A DNA stretch of 60,440 nt from Desulfurivibrionaceae bacterium (GCA_030145325.1 JAQYVW010000013.1:1-60440); one strand, 5' to 3'; shown: positions 25,444 to 34,674, numbered from the stretch's first letter. Notes: generated by a model not told the origin, from the letters alone. Numbers and translations: made by a program.

Positions 25444-26211
25444 TTATTGTTTTTTGCCACGACTATTTTCGGCAAAGGCGCGAATGGCCACGGGCTTGCC
25501 GGTTCTCACCGGCATCCCCTCGTCGGCAAGCAAGGCCCGCCCCATATTATCCAATGGAAAAGACAAACTGCCGGAGGCAAGGACCATATTATCACTATTC
25601 CGCAGCAAACGGGCATTAATGAAAACCTCGCCGCCCACCGCCGAATAAGTTCCCACAACCATGGCCTGAGCATTATGAACTGCAGAAAGCTGATCCATAT
25701 CGGTGGACAGACCAAAAACCCCATCGTTTGAACTCATCATGATACTGGGGGTTTTTCGCACCTCAACCACCTCAACACCTGCCTTCTGCAACTCGGTAAT
25801 CATCTGTTCACTAACAAAACGGCCCAGGGAAGAAGTGGCATACAAATTACTCATATTGACGAAGGTTCCCACCGTCAGCACATAATTATCTTGAATCTCC
25901 TCGGCAGGATTTGCCAACAACTGCCGGACCAGATCCCTCACCCGCGCCTGCATGCTAATACCATCGGCAGCAACACCTTGCCCCGACGCCCCCACCTTCC
26001 CTGGAAAGAGCCAAGACTGTAGGGATTTCTTGACCGGAGGCGCAAAAACCCTTTGCGTCCGATACACATAATCAGACGGCACCTGATGAGGATAGTTATG
26101 GGTGTAACTACCATAGGCAGGAGGATTTTGCTCTGCCCACACCTGACCGATGCTGCCCCATAGCCCCGCCAGAAGAACCGCTGTCATTATTAATAAACCG
26201 TTTCTGATCAT
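25444..26211 (-). CDS. FlgO-domain exported protein
   Basis: 255 aa. N-terminal signal peptide (about residues 1-26, ending GQVWA), a Pro/Tyr-rich spacer (AYGSYTHNYPHQVPSDYVYR), then a FlgO domain in the C-terminal half: LTVGTFVNMSNLYATSSLGR, EQMITELQKAGVEVVEVRKT and AMVVGTYSAVGGEVFINARL. The repeated 'function-in-name, Ser-x-hydrophobic-Gly-Arg, E-V-R-K' pattern matches the shorter lipoprotein downstream, so the two are paralogues. AGGAGG precedes the ATG by 9 bp. Unlike the neighbour, no lipobox is evident, so it is probably soluble periplasmic. Second gene of the four-gene operon. Confidence 0.75.
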   Translation of the reverse strand: MIRNGLLIMTAVLLAGLWGSIGQVWAEQNPPAYGSYTHNYPHQVPSDYVYRTQRVFAPPVKKSLQSWLFPGKVGASGQGVAADGISMQARVRDLVRQLLANPAEEIQDNYVLTVGTFVNMSNLYATSSLGRFVSEQMITELQKAGVEVVEVRKTPSIMMSSNDGVFGLSTDMDQLSAVHNAQAMVVGTYSAVGGEVFINARLLRNSDNMVLASGSLSFPLDNMGRALLADEGMPVRTGKPVAIRAFAENSRGKKQ

Positions 26212-26308
26212 ACCATCTTCCTCCTTGACCTCTAGGGGTCATTGCCTACCGGGCTCGGCCCGGCAACTACTAACCTTTTCAACATGACGAGCAACTGCCC
26301 GTGCACAA

Positions 26309-26545
26309 TCAGGGGTTAAAACGGTATTGAGGATAATCACCCTCAACACTTCGCCACTCGGCGCCATTTGCTTGCACCATGGAATCACCATCAATCCTTG
26401 CGGGCTGGTCGGGATAGACGACAAGCTGCCTGCCATCATCAAGAAACGGCAAAGAAACATTCATATTCATATCCAACAACGACGAATTAAGCCCACCGGA
26501 GCAACCCCCGAGCAGAAACACCAAAGCCAAAAGAACCTTTTTCAT
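26309..26545 (-). CDS. Small lipoprotein, 78 aa
   Basis: The start ATG follows a GAGGGGGAG ribosome site. The signal peptide is short, with a clear lipobox FLLGGC (Cys15). The mature 63 residues (SLPFLDDGRQLVVYPDQPAR in the middle) are polar with aromatic residues at the end (WRSVEGDYPQYRFNP). I do not recognise the family. It is the first gene of the minus-strand operon with two FlgO-like proteins and a CsgG-like lipoprotein, so it likely belongs to the same outer-membrane assembly. Confidence 0.65.
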   Translation of the reverse strand: MKKVLLALVFLLGGCSGGLNSSLLDMNMNVSLPFLDDGRQLVVYPDQPARIDGDSMVQANGAEWRSVEGDYPQYRFNP

Positions 26546-27213
26546 AACTCCCCCTCACCACCAATTAATCTTACCGACTAATCGTCTCCGTCAAATTATT
26601 GGCTAACTTACAAAAAACAGACACCCTGAGCCCACCTTATCGTCCCACCGGCGGCAAAATATGCCGCTTTAATGACCTGCCCTGCCCCCCCCGCAGACAG
26701 CAACAAACATTGACCACCGCAAGGAATGCTGGCGACGGCAACAAAAAACCGGCAACCAGTCAACAAGAGCTTTCCCCATAATATAAGCATTATCTATGCC
26801 ACCCCACGGCAACCGTCCCCGAGAAATAAAATGATCCACCCAAAATAAAATTTTTTCGTCGCAGCCGATGGCAGACCTATTTATAGGAATCTTAAAAAAA
26901 AGTCTTTTGCCCCGACCTCTGCGTTACCAATAAAATGTTATCCTCGGAGGCAGGTGAAACAAAATTGAGACTACGATATCAAATAGGCAGCCAAGGGCAC
27001 TTCCTGCTGCTGCCGGAAGTAAAATTTTGCTCATGCTTGGGAGTCTCTTGATCTCGCTGACCTGGTCTCGAACAAAAATCTTTATTTTTCAAGATAGCCA
27101 TGAGTGAGCAAAAGAAAAAAACATTGCCAAAAAGACCAAAACGATTATATTTTCCGAGTTTCAGTTTAACATATGCATCGGAAACAATTCCGACGGAGGC
27201 ACCTGACCACACC
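26546..27213. other. 668-bp divergent intergenic region
   Basis: It separates the lipoprotein operon (minus) from rpoZ (plus). A possible plus-strand promoter is TTGCCC (26907-26912) with TAAAAT (26931-26936), spacing 18. A small hairpin GCGGCAAAATATGCCGC occurs near 26650-26666 and a palindrome CCTATTTATAGG near 26875. The stretch is A/T-run rich with no codon-like signal; the open frame from 27100 into rpoZ lacks a ribosome site and is not a gene start. No regulatory RNA was recognised. Confidence 0.4.
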
Positions 27214-27480
27214 ATGGCACGAATAACAGTTGAAGATTGTTTACAACGCATCGGCAATCAGAATCGTTTCTCTCTGATCCACTTGGCGATTAACCGCGTC
27301 AAACAACATCGCCACGGACAACCTGTTCTGGTCAAGGGTAAAAACAAGGAAATCGTCATGTCCCTACGTGAGATAGCCTCCGGCGAGGTATCCTTCGACA
27401 ATATCCGGGAACTCCGTGCTCCTGAGGCGACTAAAGAACCAGCAAAAGAAGAAACAGTCGCGGAAGAAACCGAAAAGTAA
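27214..27480 (+). CDS. rpoZ: RNA polymerase omega subunit
   Basis: 88 aa from ATG 27214, where the family sequence begins (MARITVEDCLQRIGNQNRFS); the longer frame from 27100 adds a basic, non-conserved leader without a ribosome site. GGAGG lies 14 bp upstream, rather far. Conserved omega features: the FSLIHLAINRVKQ helix and the VMSLREIASGEV motif. The C-terminal tail is acidic and Glu/Thr-rich. Omega helps fold beta-prime into RNA polymerase and takes part in ppGpp binding in proteobacteria, which is fitting with dksA 2 kb downstream. Followed by dnaJ after 96 bp. Confidence 0.93.
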   Translation: MARITVEDCLQRIGNQNRFSLIHLAINRVKQHRHGQPVLVKGKNKEIVMSLREIASGEVSFDNIRELRAPEATKEPAKEETVAEETEK

Positions 27481-27576
27481 CCCTCTCCACAACAGTTTGG
27501 GCCCCATCAGCACTTTTGCGGCCAGAACTAACCCCAGCGGAAATTAAGCTCCGAGCCTGACACATACACAAAAACC

Positions 27577-28683
27577 ATGAAAACCTGCTACTACAAAACA
27601 CTCGCAGTTGAGCGTACAGCCTCAGCCGACGAAATAAAAAAATCTTACCGCAAACTGGCGATGAAATACCATCCGGATCGCAATCCGGATAACAAGGAAG
27701 CCGAAGACAAATTCAAAGATGCCGCCGAAGCCTATGAAGTCTTGGGCGACACGGAAAAACGTCAGGTCTACGACCAGTACGGCTTTGAAGGGTTGCAAAA
27801 CACCGGCTACAGCGGCCCCGGTGATTTCAACGACATCTTTTCACATTTCGGCGATGTTTTTGGAGACCTGTTTGGAATGGGCGGTGGCGGCGGCACAAGA
27901 CGCCAAGGACCAAGCCAGGGCGCCGACCTTCGCTACGACTTGCAGATTTCCTTCTTGGAAGCCGTGCATGGCGTCGAAAAAGAACTGGAAATAACCAAAC
28001 GCGACACCTGCTGGACCTGTGAAGGATCTGGATTACGCCCAGGGCATCAACCACAGACCTGCCCCACCTGCCAAGGCCGTGGTCAGGTCATTCAGTCCCA
28101 GGGTTTTTTCCGGCTCAGCACCACTTGCCCCCATTGCCATGGTCAGGGCCAGATCGTCACCGACCCCTGCGCCGACTGCGGCGGCGATGGGCTGGTTCGC
28201 AAAACCAAGAAGGTTTCCTTAAAAATCCCGGCCGGAGTTGATACCGGCTCAAGGATGCGCCTCCAGAACGAAGGCGAAGGCGGCCGCAAAGGTGGCCCGG
28301 CAGGAGACCTGTACGTAATTATCCATGTGGAAGCGCATGAATTCTTCAACCGCCACAACAACGACATTCACTGCCGCATTGAACTACCAATGGTTCAAGC
28401 AGCGCTGGGTTGCGAGATTAACATCCCCACTATCCATGACACCGCCAAACTAAAAATACCTGCTGGCAGCCAAGGTGGCGACACCTTCCGCCTCAAGGAA
28501 GAAGGGGTACCAAGCTTACGCACTCGCGGTCGCGGCGACATGATTGTCGAGGTGAGGGTGCAAACCCCAACCAAGCTGAACAAACGCCAGAAAGAACTGC
28601 TCAAAGAATTTGGCGCCATCGAGAAAAAGAACAAAAAAAACGACGACGGCTTTTTCAAGAAACTTTTCCAGAAATCGGCCTAA
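27577..28683 (+). CDS. dnaJ: Chaperone protein DnaJ
   Basis: 368 aa with complete type I architecture: J domain at about 4-69 with the HPD motif in KYHPDRN, a Gly/Phe-rich linker ([16 protein letters not shown]), a zinc-finger region with four CxxCxGxG-type repeats ([32 protein letters not shown]) and the two C-terminal substrate-binding barrels. DnaJ delivers unfolded proteins to DnaK and stimulates its ATPase. No dnaK or grpE is nearby, so this copy is separated from the usual cluster. No clear Shine-Dalgarno precedes the ATG. The 3' end is 25 bp before moaC. Confidence 0.95.
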   Translation: MKTCYYKTLAVERTASADEIKKSYRKLAMKYHPDRNPDNKEAEDKFKDAAEAYEVLGDTEKRQVYDQYGFEGLQNTGYSGPGDFNDIFSHFGDVFGDLFGMGGGGGTRRQGPSQGADLRYDLQISFLEAVHGVEKELEITKRDTCWTCEGSGLRPGHQPQTCPTCQGRGQVIQSQGFFRLSTTCPHCHGQGQIVTDPCADCGGDGLVRKTKKVSLKIPAGVDTGSRMRLQNEGEGGRKGGPAGDLYVIIHVEAHEFFNRHNNDIHCRIELPMVQAALGCEINIPTIHDTAKLKIPAGSQGGDTFRLKEEGVPSLRTRGRGDMIVEVRVQTPTKLNKRQKELLKEFGAIEKKNKKNDDGFFKKLFQKSA

Positions 28684-28708
28684 GGGGCTACCGGGAGCGG
28701 CGAACGCC

Positions 28709-29200
28709 ATGAGCCATCAGCCAGGTTTTACCCATTTCGATGCCGCTGGCAATGCGCGCATGGTTGATGTCGGCAGCAAAGAAAAAACCACCCGCCAGGC
28801 AACAGCAGCAGGTGAAATCACCATGTCGGCACAATGCTACCAGATGGTTCGCGAAGGCTCAATCAGCAAAGGAGACGTTCTCGGCGTCGCCAGGGTCGCC
28901 GGGATCATGGCCGCGAAAAAAGTTGACGACCTAATCCCCATGGCCCACCCCCTGGCCATTGACAAAGCCACGGTGGATTTCACCTTCAACGATGCGGCCC
29001 TAAGCATAGAAATCGCCGCCACCGTGGGCATCACCGGCAAGACCGGGGTAGAAATGGAAGCGCTCACCGCCGTATCAATCACCGCCCTGACCATTTACGA
29101 CATGTGCAAGGCCGTGGACAAGGCAATGATCATCAGCAACATTCGCCTGCTCAGCAAAAGCGGCGGCAAAAGCGGTAGCTACCAACGGCACCAAGAATAA
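28709..29200 (+). CDS. moaC: Cyclic pyranopterin monophosphate synthase MoaC
   Basis: 163 aa from ATG 28709 with GGGAG upstream; the longer frame starting inside dnaJ is rejected. MoaC converts the MoaA product to cPMP in molybdenum cofactor synthesis. Family motifs: the N-terminal FDAAGNARMVDVGSK, PMAHPLAI, and GKTGVEMEALTAVS followed by DMCKAVDK with the catalytic lysine. It lies close behind dnaJ, probably on one transcript. No other moa gene is in the window. Confidence 0.95.
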   Translation: MSHQPGFTHFDAAGNARMVDVGSKEKTTRQATAAGEITMSAQCYQMVREGSISKGDVLGVARVAGIMAAKKVDDLIPMAHPLAIDKATVDFTFNDAALSIEIAATVGITGKTGVEMEALTAVSITALTIYDMCKAVDKAMIISNIRLLSKSGGKSGSYQRHQE

Positions 29201-29399
29201 CAAATTTGCGAGATACACTGAAATAAGGTTATTCAACGAAGAAAAAACGATAACAAGACCTCTTTTTTCAATATATCCTCTAGCTTTCAACAACGGTTTT
29301 TGATACACCGGAAAGACGATTGGGATATTGGGAAGGCTAAATCGATCTCGACACTCTTGTCTTATTGCCCCAACGGGCAACTATCACTGGGAGAACATC

Positions 29400-29762
29400 A
29401 TGGACAAAGAAAAACAAGCTTATTTCGAACAGAAGCTTGAGGACATGACCAATAACCTGCTCAGCGAAGCGGAAAAAACCATCCACGAGATGACCGACAG
29501 CAGCGACAACTACCCCGACCCCACGGACCGGGCAACAGCGGAGTCAGATCGTAACTTTGAGTTGCGAATCCGTGACCGCGAAAGAAAACTGATTGCCAAA
29601 ATCAAAGCGGCCATGGAGAGAATCAAGGATGGCACCTATGGCTTCTGCGATGAATGCGGCGAAGAAATCACCCACAAACGCCTTGAAGCACGCCCGGTGA
29701 CCACCCTCTGCATCGACTGCAAGACCAAGCAGGAAAACTACGAAAAAGCCCAAGGGAAATAG
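29400..29762 (+). CDS. dksA: RNA polymerase-binding transcription factor DksA
   Basis: 120 aa from ATG 29400, with GGGAG 6 bp upstream; the frame extends to 29328 but without a ribosome site. The coiled-coil tip has the DxxDxA motif (DPTDRA), and the C-terminal zinc finger is CDECGEEI...CIDC (four cysteines). DksA enters the RNA polymerase secondary channel and, with ppGpp, reprogrammes transcription. It is the short DksA form of this phylum. The upstream 200 bp contains a possible TTGATA/GATATT promoter. Next gene galT starts 12 bp after the stop. Confidence 0.92.
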   Translation: MDKEKQAYFEQKLEDMTNNLLSEAEKTIHEMTDSSDNYPDPTDRATAESDRNFELRIRDRERKLIAKIKAAMERIKDGTYGFCDECGEEITHKRLEARPVTTLCIDCKTKQENYEKAQGK

Positions 29763-29774
29763 GCCGAGGACAAT

Positions 29775-30773
29775 ATGCCGGAACTGCGTAAGGACCCCAT
29801 TCTCGGGCGCTGGATCATTATCTCCACCGAGCGCGGCAAGCGTCCCACGGACTTTATTGTCGAGACTAACCACGTCAAAAGTGGCTTTTGCCCACTTTGC
29901 CCCGGCAACGAGAACACCACCCCGCCAGAGGTACTTAGTTACGGTCGTACCACCAAAGCCCCTAACACTCCGGGCTGGTCACTGCGAGTGGTTCCCAACA
30001 AGTACCCCGCCTTAGTCATTGAAGGGGAACTGGGCAAGGCCGGCGAAGGCTTATACGATAAGATGAACGGCATCGGCGCGCACGAGGTGCTGATCGACAC
30101 CCCCAGCCACAGTGAAACATTCACCGAATTACCCATTGATCGGATGGTTCAGGTTTTCTGGGCCTATAGAGATCGCCTTCTCGACTTGGCCCGCGACCCC
30201 CGTTTCCGCTATGTGATGATCTTCAAAAACTATGGCCGGGCAGCGGGCGCTTCCTTGGAGCACTCCCATTCGCAACTGGTGGCGTTGCCAATCCTTCCAA
30301 GAATGATCGTCTCCGAACTAGAGGGAAGCCTTTCTTACTACAAATATAAAGAAAGATGCATCTTTTGCGACATCATCAGCCAAGAGCTAGCCCAAGATTT
30401 GCGCGTAGTCTGCAAAAACGACCACTTCATCACCATTACCCCCTGGGCGCCGCGCTCGCCATTCGAGATGTGGATTCTACCCATCAAGCACTCGTCGTCC
30501 TATGTCGACCTTAATGATGAACAATTCAAGGCGCTGGCCGAGATCTTTTCCGAAACCATGCGCCGCCTGAACGTCTGCATCCCCAACGTCCCATACAATT
30601 TTGTTCTCCACGGGGCGCCACTGCGCTCACAGCCGCTGGAACATTTTCACTGGCACTTCGAAATCATGCCGAAACTAACAACCATGGCCGGTTTCGAATG
30701 GGGCTCCGGATTCTACATCAATCCCACCCCACCAGAGGAAGCCGCTAAATTCCTGAAGAAAGTCACGCTATAA
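29775..30773 (+). CDS. galT: Galactose-1-phosphate uridylyltransferase family protein
   Basis: 332 aa. The N-terminal part has DPILGRWIIISTERGKRP and a CPLC zinc pair; the nucleotidyl-transfer site is the HSHSQ motif preceded by GASLEH, with the second histidine triad-like motif HFHWHFE in the C-terminal half. GalT swaps UMP between UDP-glucose and galactose-1-phosphate; related enzymes with this same profile act as ADP-glucose or UTP-hexose phosphorylases, and sequence alone does not decide. No other Leloir gene is nearby. It is 12 bp behind dksA, so likely co-transcribed, and is followed by a small hairpin (30782-30802) before a receiver gene. Confidence 0.88.
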   Translation: MPELRKDPILGRWIIISTERGKRPTDFIVETNHVKSGFCPLCPGNENTTPPEVLSYGRTTKAPNTPGWSLRVVPNKYPALVIEGELGKAGEGLYDKMNGIGAHEVLIDTPSHSETFTELPIDRMVQVFWAYRDRLLDLARDPRFRYVMIFKNYGRAAGASLEHSHSQLVALPILPRMIVSELEGSLSYYKYKERCIFCDIISQELAQDLRVVCKNDHFITITPWAPRSPFEMWILPIKHSSSYVDLNDEQFKALAEIFSETMRRLNVCIPNVPYNFVLHGAPLRSQPLEHFHWHFEIMPKLTTMAGFEWGSGFYINPTPPEEAAKFLKKVTL

Positions 30774-30819
30774 GCCAAGCAGCAACCTTACCGAGAGGTT
30801 GCAGGAAAAGGGGACTCGC

Positions 30820-31173
30820 ATGAAAAAAATACTACTGGTTGACGACGAAGAGAGCATCCATCTGCTTTATCGGGAAGAACTAGAAGAGGAGGGCTACGAA
30901 GTCCACTCTGCACTGTCCGGAGAAGAAGCGCTGGACAAACTAAAAATCATTCACCCAGATCTGGTTATTCTCGACATCAACATGCCGGGAATGAACGGTA
31001 TCGATGCCCTGCGCCGGATCAAGGAAGATCGTCCTGACCTGCCGGTAATCCTTAGTTCCGCCTATCAAGAATTCAAGCAGGACCTGGCATCTTGGGCATC
31101 TGACGACTACATTGTTAAGTCATCCAACTTGGACGAATTAAAAGAAGCGGTTCGTCGTCACCTCGCTCCCTAA
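30820..31173 (+). CDS. Single-domain response regulator (receiver only)
   Basis: 117 aa from ATG 30820 with GGGGA upstream. It consists only of a receiver: ILLVDDEES, phospho-acceptor in LVILDINMPGMNG, a Ser in ILSSAYQ and Lys in YIVKSSN. A hairpin (30782-30802, GCAACCT with AGGTTGC) lies just upstream. No kinase is adjacent, so the partner is encoded elsewhere. It sits between galT and a FolE2-like gene on one strand. Confidence 0.88.
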   Translation: MKKILLVDDEESIHLLYREELEEEGYEVHSALSGEEALDKLKIIHPDLVILDINMPGMNGIDALRRIKEDRPDLPVILSSAYQEFKQDLASWASDDYIVKSSNLDELKEAVRRHLAP

Positions 31174-31223
31174 AACACCTTAGCCAGAACCTTTTCACCG
31201 CACCAATTCGCCCCGAGACCCCC

Positions 31224-32000
31224 ATGAAGGACATCCAAAGCCAACCAGACTCCCGCCGCATCAACATCAAGAAGGTGGGCGTTAAGGACATCTCCTACCC
31301 CATCACCGTCCTCGACAAAGCCAAGACTGTGCAGCGAACCGTGGCTCGGGTCAACATGTATGTCAACCTGCCCCATCAGTTCAAGGGCACCCACATGAGT
31401 CGGTTCGTCGAGATCCTCAATCGCTTTCACGGCAACATCAACCTGAAGAGTTTTCATTCCATCCTCGACGCCATGAAAAATAGGCTTCAGGCCGAAGAAG
31501 CGCACATGGAGATTGAATTCCCCTTCTTCCTTAAACACCGCGACTGCGGTGCGGCCATGGCGGCGATCAGCGAATACAGTTGTAAAATGCACGGTTCACT
31601 GGACAAAGTCGATGACCTGATCCTTACCGTGCAGGTGCCCATCTCGGCCCCTTCGCCCATCCAAAGTAATGAGGGACTACCTAAATCCTTGGGCCGATGG
31701 GGCATAGCCGATGTCTCCCTACGCTTCAGCCACTTTATCTGGATTGAAGATCTAATCGAGATGGTTGAGAATATCACCTGCCATGACTTGAGCTGGCATG
31801 ATGAAATGGACACCAGTGGAGATTCCCTGTCGGTGGAGGATATGACCAAGCGGTTAAGCAAAAAGATTGCCGACCACCCCCACATTAGCTGGTTTTCCGT
31901 TACCGTAGAGAACTTTTCTAAAAATTACAGTACTTTCGCAACTCTGGAATGGCCCGCAGAAGGCGACACTTTTCGCCACTGGCCAACAGAAAGACAATAA
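31224..32000 (+). CDS. FolE2-type GTP cyclohydrolase homologue without the metal-binding motif
   Basis: 258 aa. The overall sequence is clearly FolE2 (GTP cyclohydrolase IB): INIKKVGVKDISYPITV, HQFKGTHMSRFVEIL, MEIEFPFFLKH, and HPHISWFSVTVENF near the end. Active FolE2 enzymes carry a CPCSKEIS segment with the catalytic metal-binding cysteine and a following HNQRSH. Here the aligned positions (about 142-160) read APSPIQSNEGLPKSLGRW, with no Cys and no His, and the late IHNHSA histidines are replaced by NYSTFA. The frame is intact with no sign of a frameshift. It is therefore either a divergent enzyme with different ligands or a non-catalytic relative. It lies just upstream of glyS. Confidence 0.8.
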   Translation: MKDIQSQPDSRRINIKKVGVKDISYPITVLDKAKTVQRTVARVNMYVNLPHQFKGTHMSRFVEILNRFHGNINLKSFHSILDAMKNRLQAEEAHMEIEFPFFLKHRDCGAAMAAISEYSCKMHGSLDKVDDLILTVQVPISAPSPIQSNEGLPKSLGRWGIADVSLRFSHFIWIEDLIEMVENITCHDLSWHDEMDTSGDSLSVEDMTKRLSKKIADHPHISWFSVTVENFSKNYSTFATLEWPAEGDTFRHWPTERQ

Positions 32001-32026
32001 CCCTCCCAACCGACAAGAGAATGACA

Positions 32027-34099
32027 ATGGCTCACGAACTTTTATTTGAGATCGGCACCGAAGAGATCCCGGCCGGTTTTCTCATCCCCGCCCTGGCTGA
32101 GATGAAAAATATCATGACCCGTAAGCTCACCGAGCTTGCCCTGCCCCATGGCCCCATTACCACCGTGGGCACCCCACGCCGCTTGACCATCTGTGTCGCC
32201 GACTTAGCCGCGCAACAGCCGGATCGAGATGAAGAAGTACTCGGCCCCCCGAAGAAGGCGGCCTTTGACAAGGACGGCAACCCCACCAAGGCGGCAACTG
32301 GTTTTGCCAAGTCACGGGGCGCAACGGTAGACGACATCAAGGTCGTAACCACCGACAAGGGCGAATACCTGATGCTGGCCTGCCACTACCAGGGTGAGGC
32401 AACAACCAAACTCCTCAGCGAGCTCCTGCCGGAACTGATCAGTGAACTACCTTTCCCTAAATCCATGCGCTGGGGTAACGGACGCACCTCCTTTGTACGC
32501 CCCATCCAGTGGCTGCTAGCCCTTTACAACGGAGCAGTAATCCCCTGTAACGTTGAGGCGATCAACAGCGGCAACACCACCCGCGGCCACCGCTTCATGG
32601 CTCCAGAGTCTTTTGTGGTCACCGATTTCAAGCAATACCAAGAAGGACTGCGCAAGGCCCACGTCTTGGTGGATCCAGAAGAACGGCGGCAAGCGGTTCG
32701 TGCCACGGTGACCGCAGCAGCCAAGGAAACCGGCGGCACCGTCATCACCGATGAAGAACTTATCGAAACTGTTTCCCATCTGGTGGAGAAACCACATGGC
32801 GTCTGCGGCACCTTTGCCGATCGTTTTCTGACCTTACCCAAGGAGGCGCTGATCACCTCCATGCGCGAACACCAAAAATACTTCGCCATTGCCGACGCCA
32901 ACGGCCTGTTGCGGCCCCACTTTATCGCTGTCAACAACACCGAGGTCAAGGATCACAGTCTGGCCGTGGACGGCCACCAACGCGTACTGCGAGCGCGCCT
33001 TGAAGACGCCATCTTTTTCTTTAAAGAAGACCAGCAGCAGTCATTGGCAGATCGAGTCGAGGCTCTGGACGGAGTCATCTTTCAGGCCAAACTCGGCACC
33101 CTCAAAGACAAGACGGCGCGAATCACCAAGCTGGCAGGTTTCCTGGCAGCCCAACTGGCCCCGGAACAACAGCAACTATGCGAAAGAAGCGCCCATTTGG
33201 CCAAGGCCGACCTCCTCACCTCCATGGTCACCGAATTCACCTCGTTACAAGGGGTAATCGGTCGTCACTACGCCCTTCTCAACAACGAAGAGCCGGTGGT
33301 GGCCCAAGCCATTGTTGAACATTACATGCCAGTGCGGGCTGGCAGCGAACTACCGGAGTCCACGGTGGGTGCCATCGTCGGCCTGGCTGACCGCATCGAC
33401 ACCCTTGCCGGTTGCTTCGGCATCGGCCAAAACCCCAGCGGCACCGCCGATCCCTTCGGGCTCAGACGGCAAGCCTTGGGACTACTGCACATTATTGAGA
33501 AAAAGGGCTTTGTCATCAGCCTGACCGCCATCACCGACCAGGCCATTGATCTCTACAATGACCGTCTCACCGTGGATCGTGAAACCACCAGAGCAAAAGT
33601 CGTGGACTTCATCAAAGGCCGCTTCAGCAACGATCTGGTTGGCCGGGGCATCAGTGGAGCAGCGGTGGAGGCGGCAACTTCGGTGCGTTTTGACGACCCA
33701 ACGGACAGCCGCGCCCGCATTGACGCCTTGCTGGCAATAAGCGGCCAGGAGTCATTTTCCCTGCTGGCTGGCTCCTTCAAGCGGGTCAAAAACATCATCA
33801 AGAAAAACCGCGACCGTGAGGTCCGCGAGGAACTGCTTACCGAAAGCGCCGAAAAGGAGTTGCAAGCCACCCTGGTTGCGATTCGCGCTACCGTCACCCC
33901 ACTCCTTGCCGACAAACGCTACGAAAAAGCCCTTAGCGAAATCTTAAAAATGAAGGAACCGGTGGATCGCTTTTTTGACGATGTCATGGTCATGGCCGAA
34001 GAGGAGGATATTCGCCGCAACCGCCTGGCCCTGCTCACTGCCATTGCCGAGTTATTCCTCTCGGTGGGAGATTTTTCAAAGATGTCCGGCAGCGCCTGA
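32027..34099 (+). CDS. glyS: Glycyl-tRNA synthetase beta subunit
   Basis: 690 aa from ATG 32027 (MAHELLFEIGTEEIPA, the family start); an ATG two codons earlier is possible, and the longer frame overlapping the previous gene is rejected. The beta subunit of the alpha2beta2 bacterial enzyme binds tRNA and supports aminoacylation. Conserved stretches include FPKSMRWG, REHQKYFA, RVLRARLEDAIFFF and DPFGLRRQALG. The alpha subunit gene glyQ, usually directly upstream, is absent from this window; a FolE2-like gene occupies its place. The hairpin 34121-34152 follows. Confidence 0.95.
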   Translation: MAHELLFEIGTEEIPAGFLIPALAEMKNIMTRKLTELALPHGPITTVGTPRRLTICVADLAAQQPDRDEEVLGPPKKAAFDKDGNPTKAATGFAKSRGATVDDIKVVTTDKGEYLMLACHYQGEATTKLLSELLPELISELPFPKSMRWGNGRTSFVRPIQWLLALYNGAVIPCNVEAINSGNTTRGHRFMAPESFVVTDFKQYQEGLRKAHVLVDPEERRQAVRATVTAAAKETGGTVITDEELIETVSHLVEKPHGVCGTFADRFLTLPKEALITSMREHQKYFAIADANGLLRPHFIAVNNTEVKDHSLAVDGHQRVLRARLEDAIFFFKEDQQQSLADRVEALDGVIFQAKLGTLKDKTARITKLAGFLAAQLAPEQQQLCERSAHLAKADLLTSMVTEFTSLQGVIGRHYALLNNEEPVVAQAIVEHYMPVRAGSELPESTVGAIVGLADRIDTLAGCFGIGQNPSGTADPFGLRRQALGLLHIIEKKGFVISLTAITDQAIDLYNDRLTVDRETTRAKVVDFIKGRFSNDLVGRGISGAAVEAATSVRFDDPTDSRARIDALLAISGQESFSLLAGSFKRVKNIIKKNRDREVREELLTESAEKELQATLVAIRATVTPLLADKRYEKALSEILKMKEPVDRFFDDVMVMAEEEDIRRNRLALLTAIAELFLSVGDFSKMSGSA

Positions 34100-34120
34100 T
34101 CCCACCGGCAACGTTTCCAT

Positions 34121-34152
34121 GGTCAAGGGGCGACTCTGCTCGCCCCTTGACC
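34121..34152. terminator. GC-rich perfect hairpin downstream of glyS
   Basis: A 12-bp perfect stem (34121-34132 GGTCAAGGGGCG with 34141-34152) with an 8-nt loop lies 21 bp after the glyS stop. It lacks a T tail on the plus strand, so termination by itself is uncertain; it may protect the 3' end or be a small repeat. Confidence 0.5.
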
Positions 34153-34260
34153 CCCCCACTCCCCCCCAGAGAAGAATCATCCGAAATTATTCAAGTTTCC
34201 CTGCCCGTAAGACGAGAAGATAAGTAAGGAGCCCCAAGTTTCTCGCCCACGGAGGACAAC

Positions 34261-34674
34261 ATGAATTACTCGGAACTCAAGGTCTTGATTGTTGACGACG
34301 CAAGCTTCATGCGAACCATCCTGAAAACGCTACTCAACAATATGGGCATTAAAGACGTCCTCGAAGCCGACGACGGAGAAAAGGCCCTGCGAATCTTACA
34401 AGAAAACAAGGTTGACCTAATCCTTTCCGACTGGAACATGCCAAAGGTCACCGGCATTGAACTGCTCCGCAAAGTCCGAGAAGACATGCTGCTTCAACAC
34501 ACCCCTTTCGTGATGATTTCAGCAGAGGCAACCCAAGAAAATATTGCCCGGGCAATCCAGTTACAGGTCAGTCAATATTTGATCAAACCGGTATGTGCCG
34601 AACAACTGGAGCAAAAGATATACCCACTCCTCGCCAGAATCGCCGGGGTAGCTCCAAGCCATGCCACCGCATAG
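34261..34674 (+). CDS. CheY-like response regulator
   Basis: 137 aa; the ATG follows GGAGG by 7 bp. It is a receiver-only protein closest in look to chemotaxis CheY: VLIVDDASFMRTILKTLL, phospho-acceptor in LILSDWNMPKVTG, TPFVMISAEA and YLIKPV. The DDASFMR and DWNMP signatures favour a motility or chemotaxis type, but no che gene is nearby. It is preceded by the hairpin after glyS and so is probably transcribed on its own. Confidence 0.88.
   Translation: MNYSELKVLIVDDASFMRTILKTLLNNMGIKDVLEADDGEKALRILQENKVDLILSDWNMPKVTGIELLRKVREDMLLQHTPFVMISAEATQENIARAIQLQVSQYLIKPVCAEQLEQKIYPLLARIAGVAPSHATA

Noticed and set aside
27100-27213. Upstream start for rpoZ
   Set aside because: No Shine-Dalgarno, and the added residues are not part of the omega family.
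30782-30802. Small hairpin before the receiver at 30820 as a riboswitch
   Set aside because: Only a 7-bp stem; no aptamer feature.
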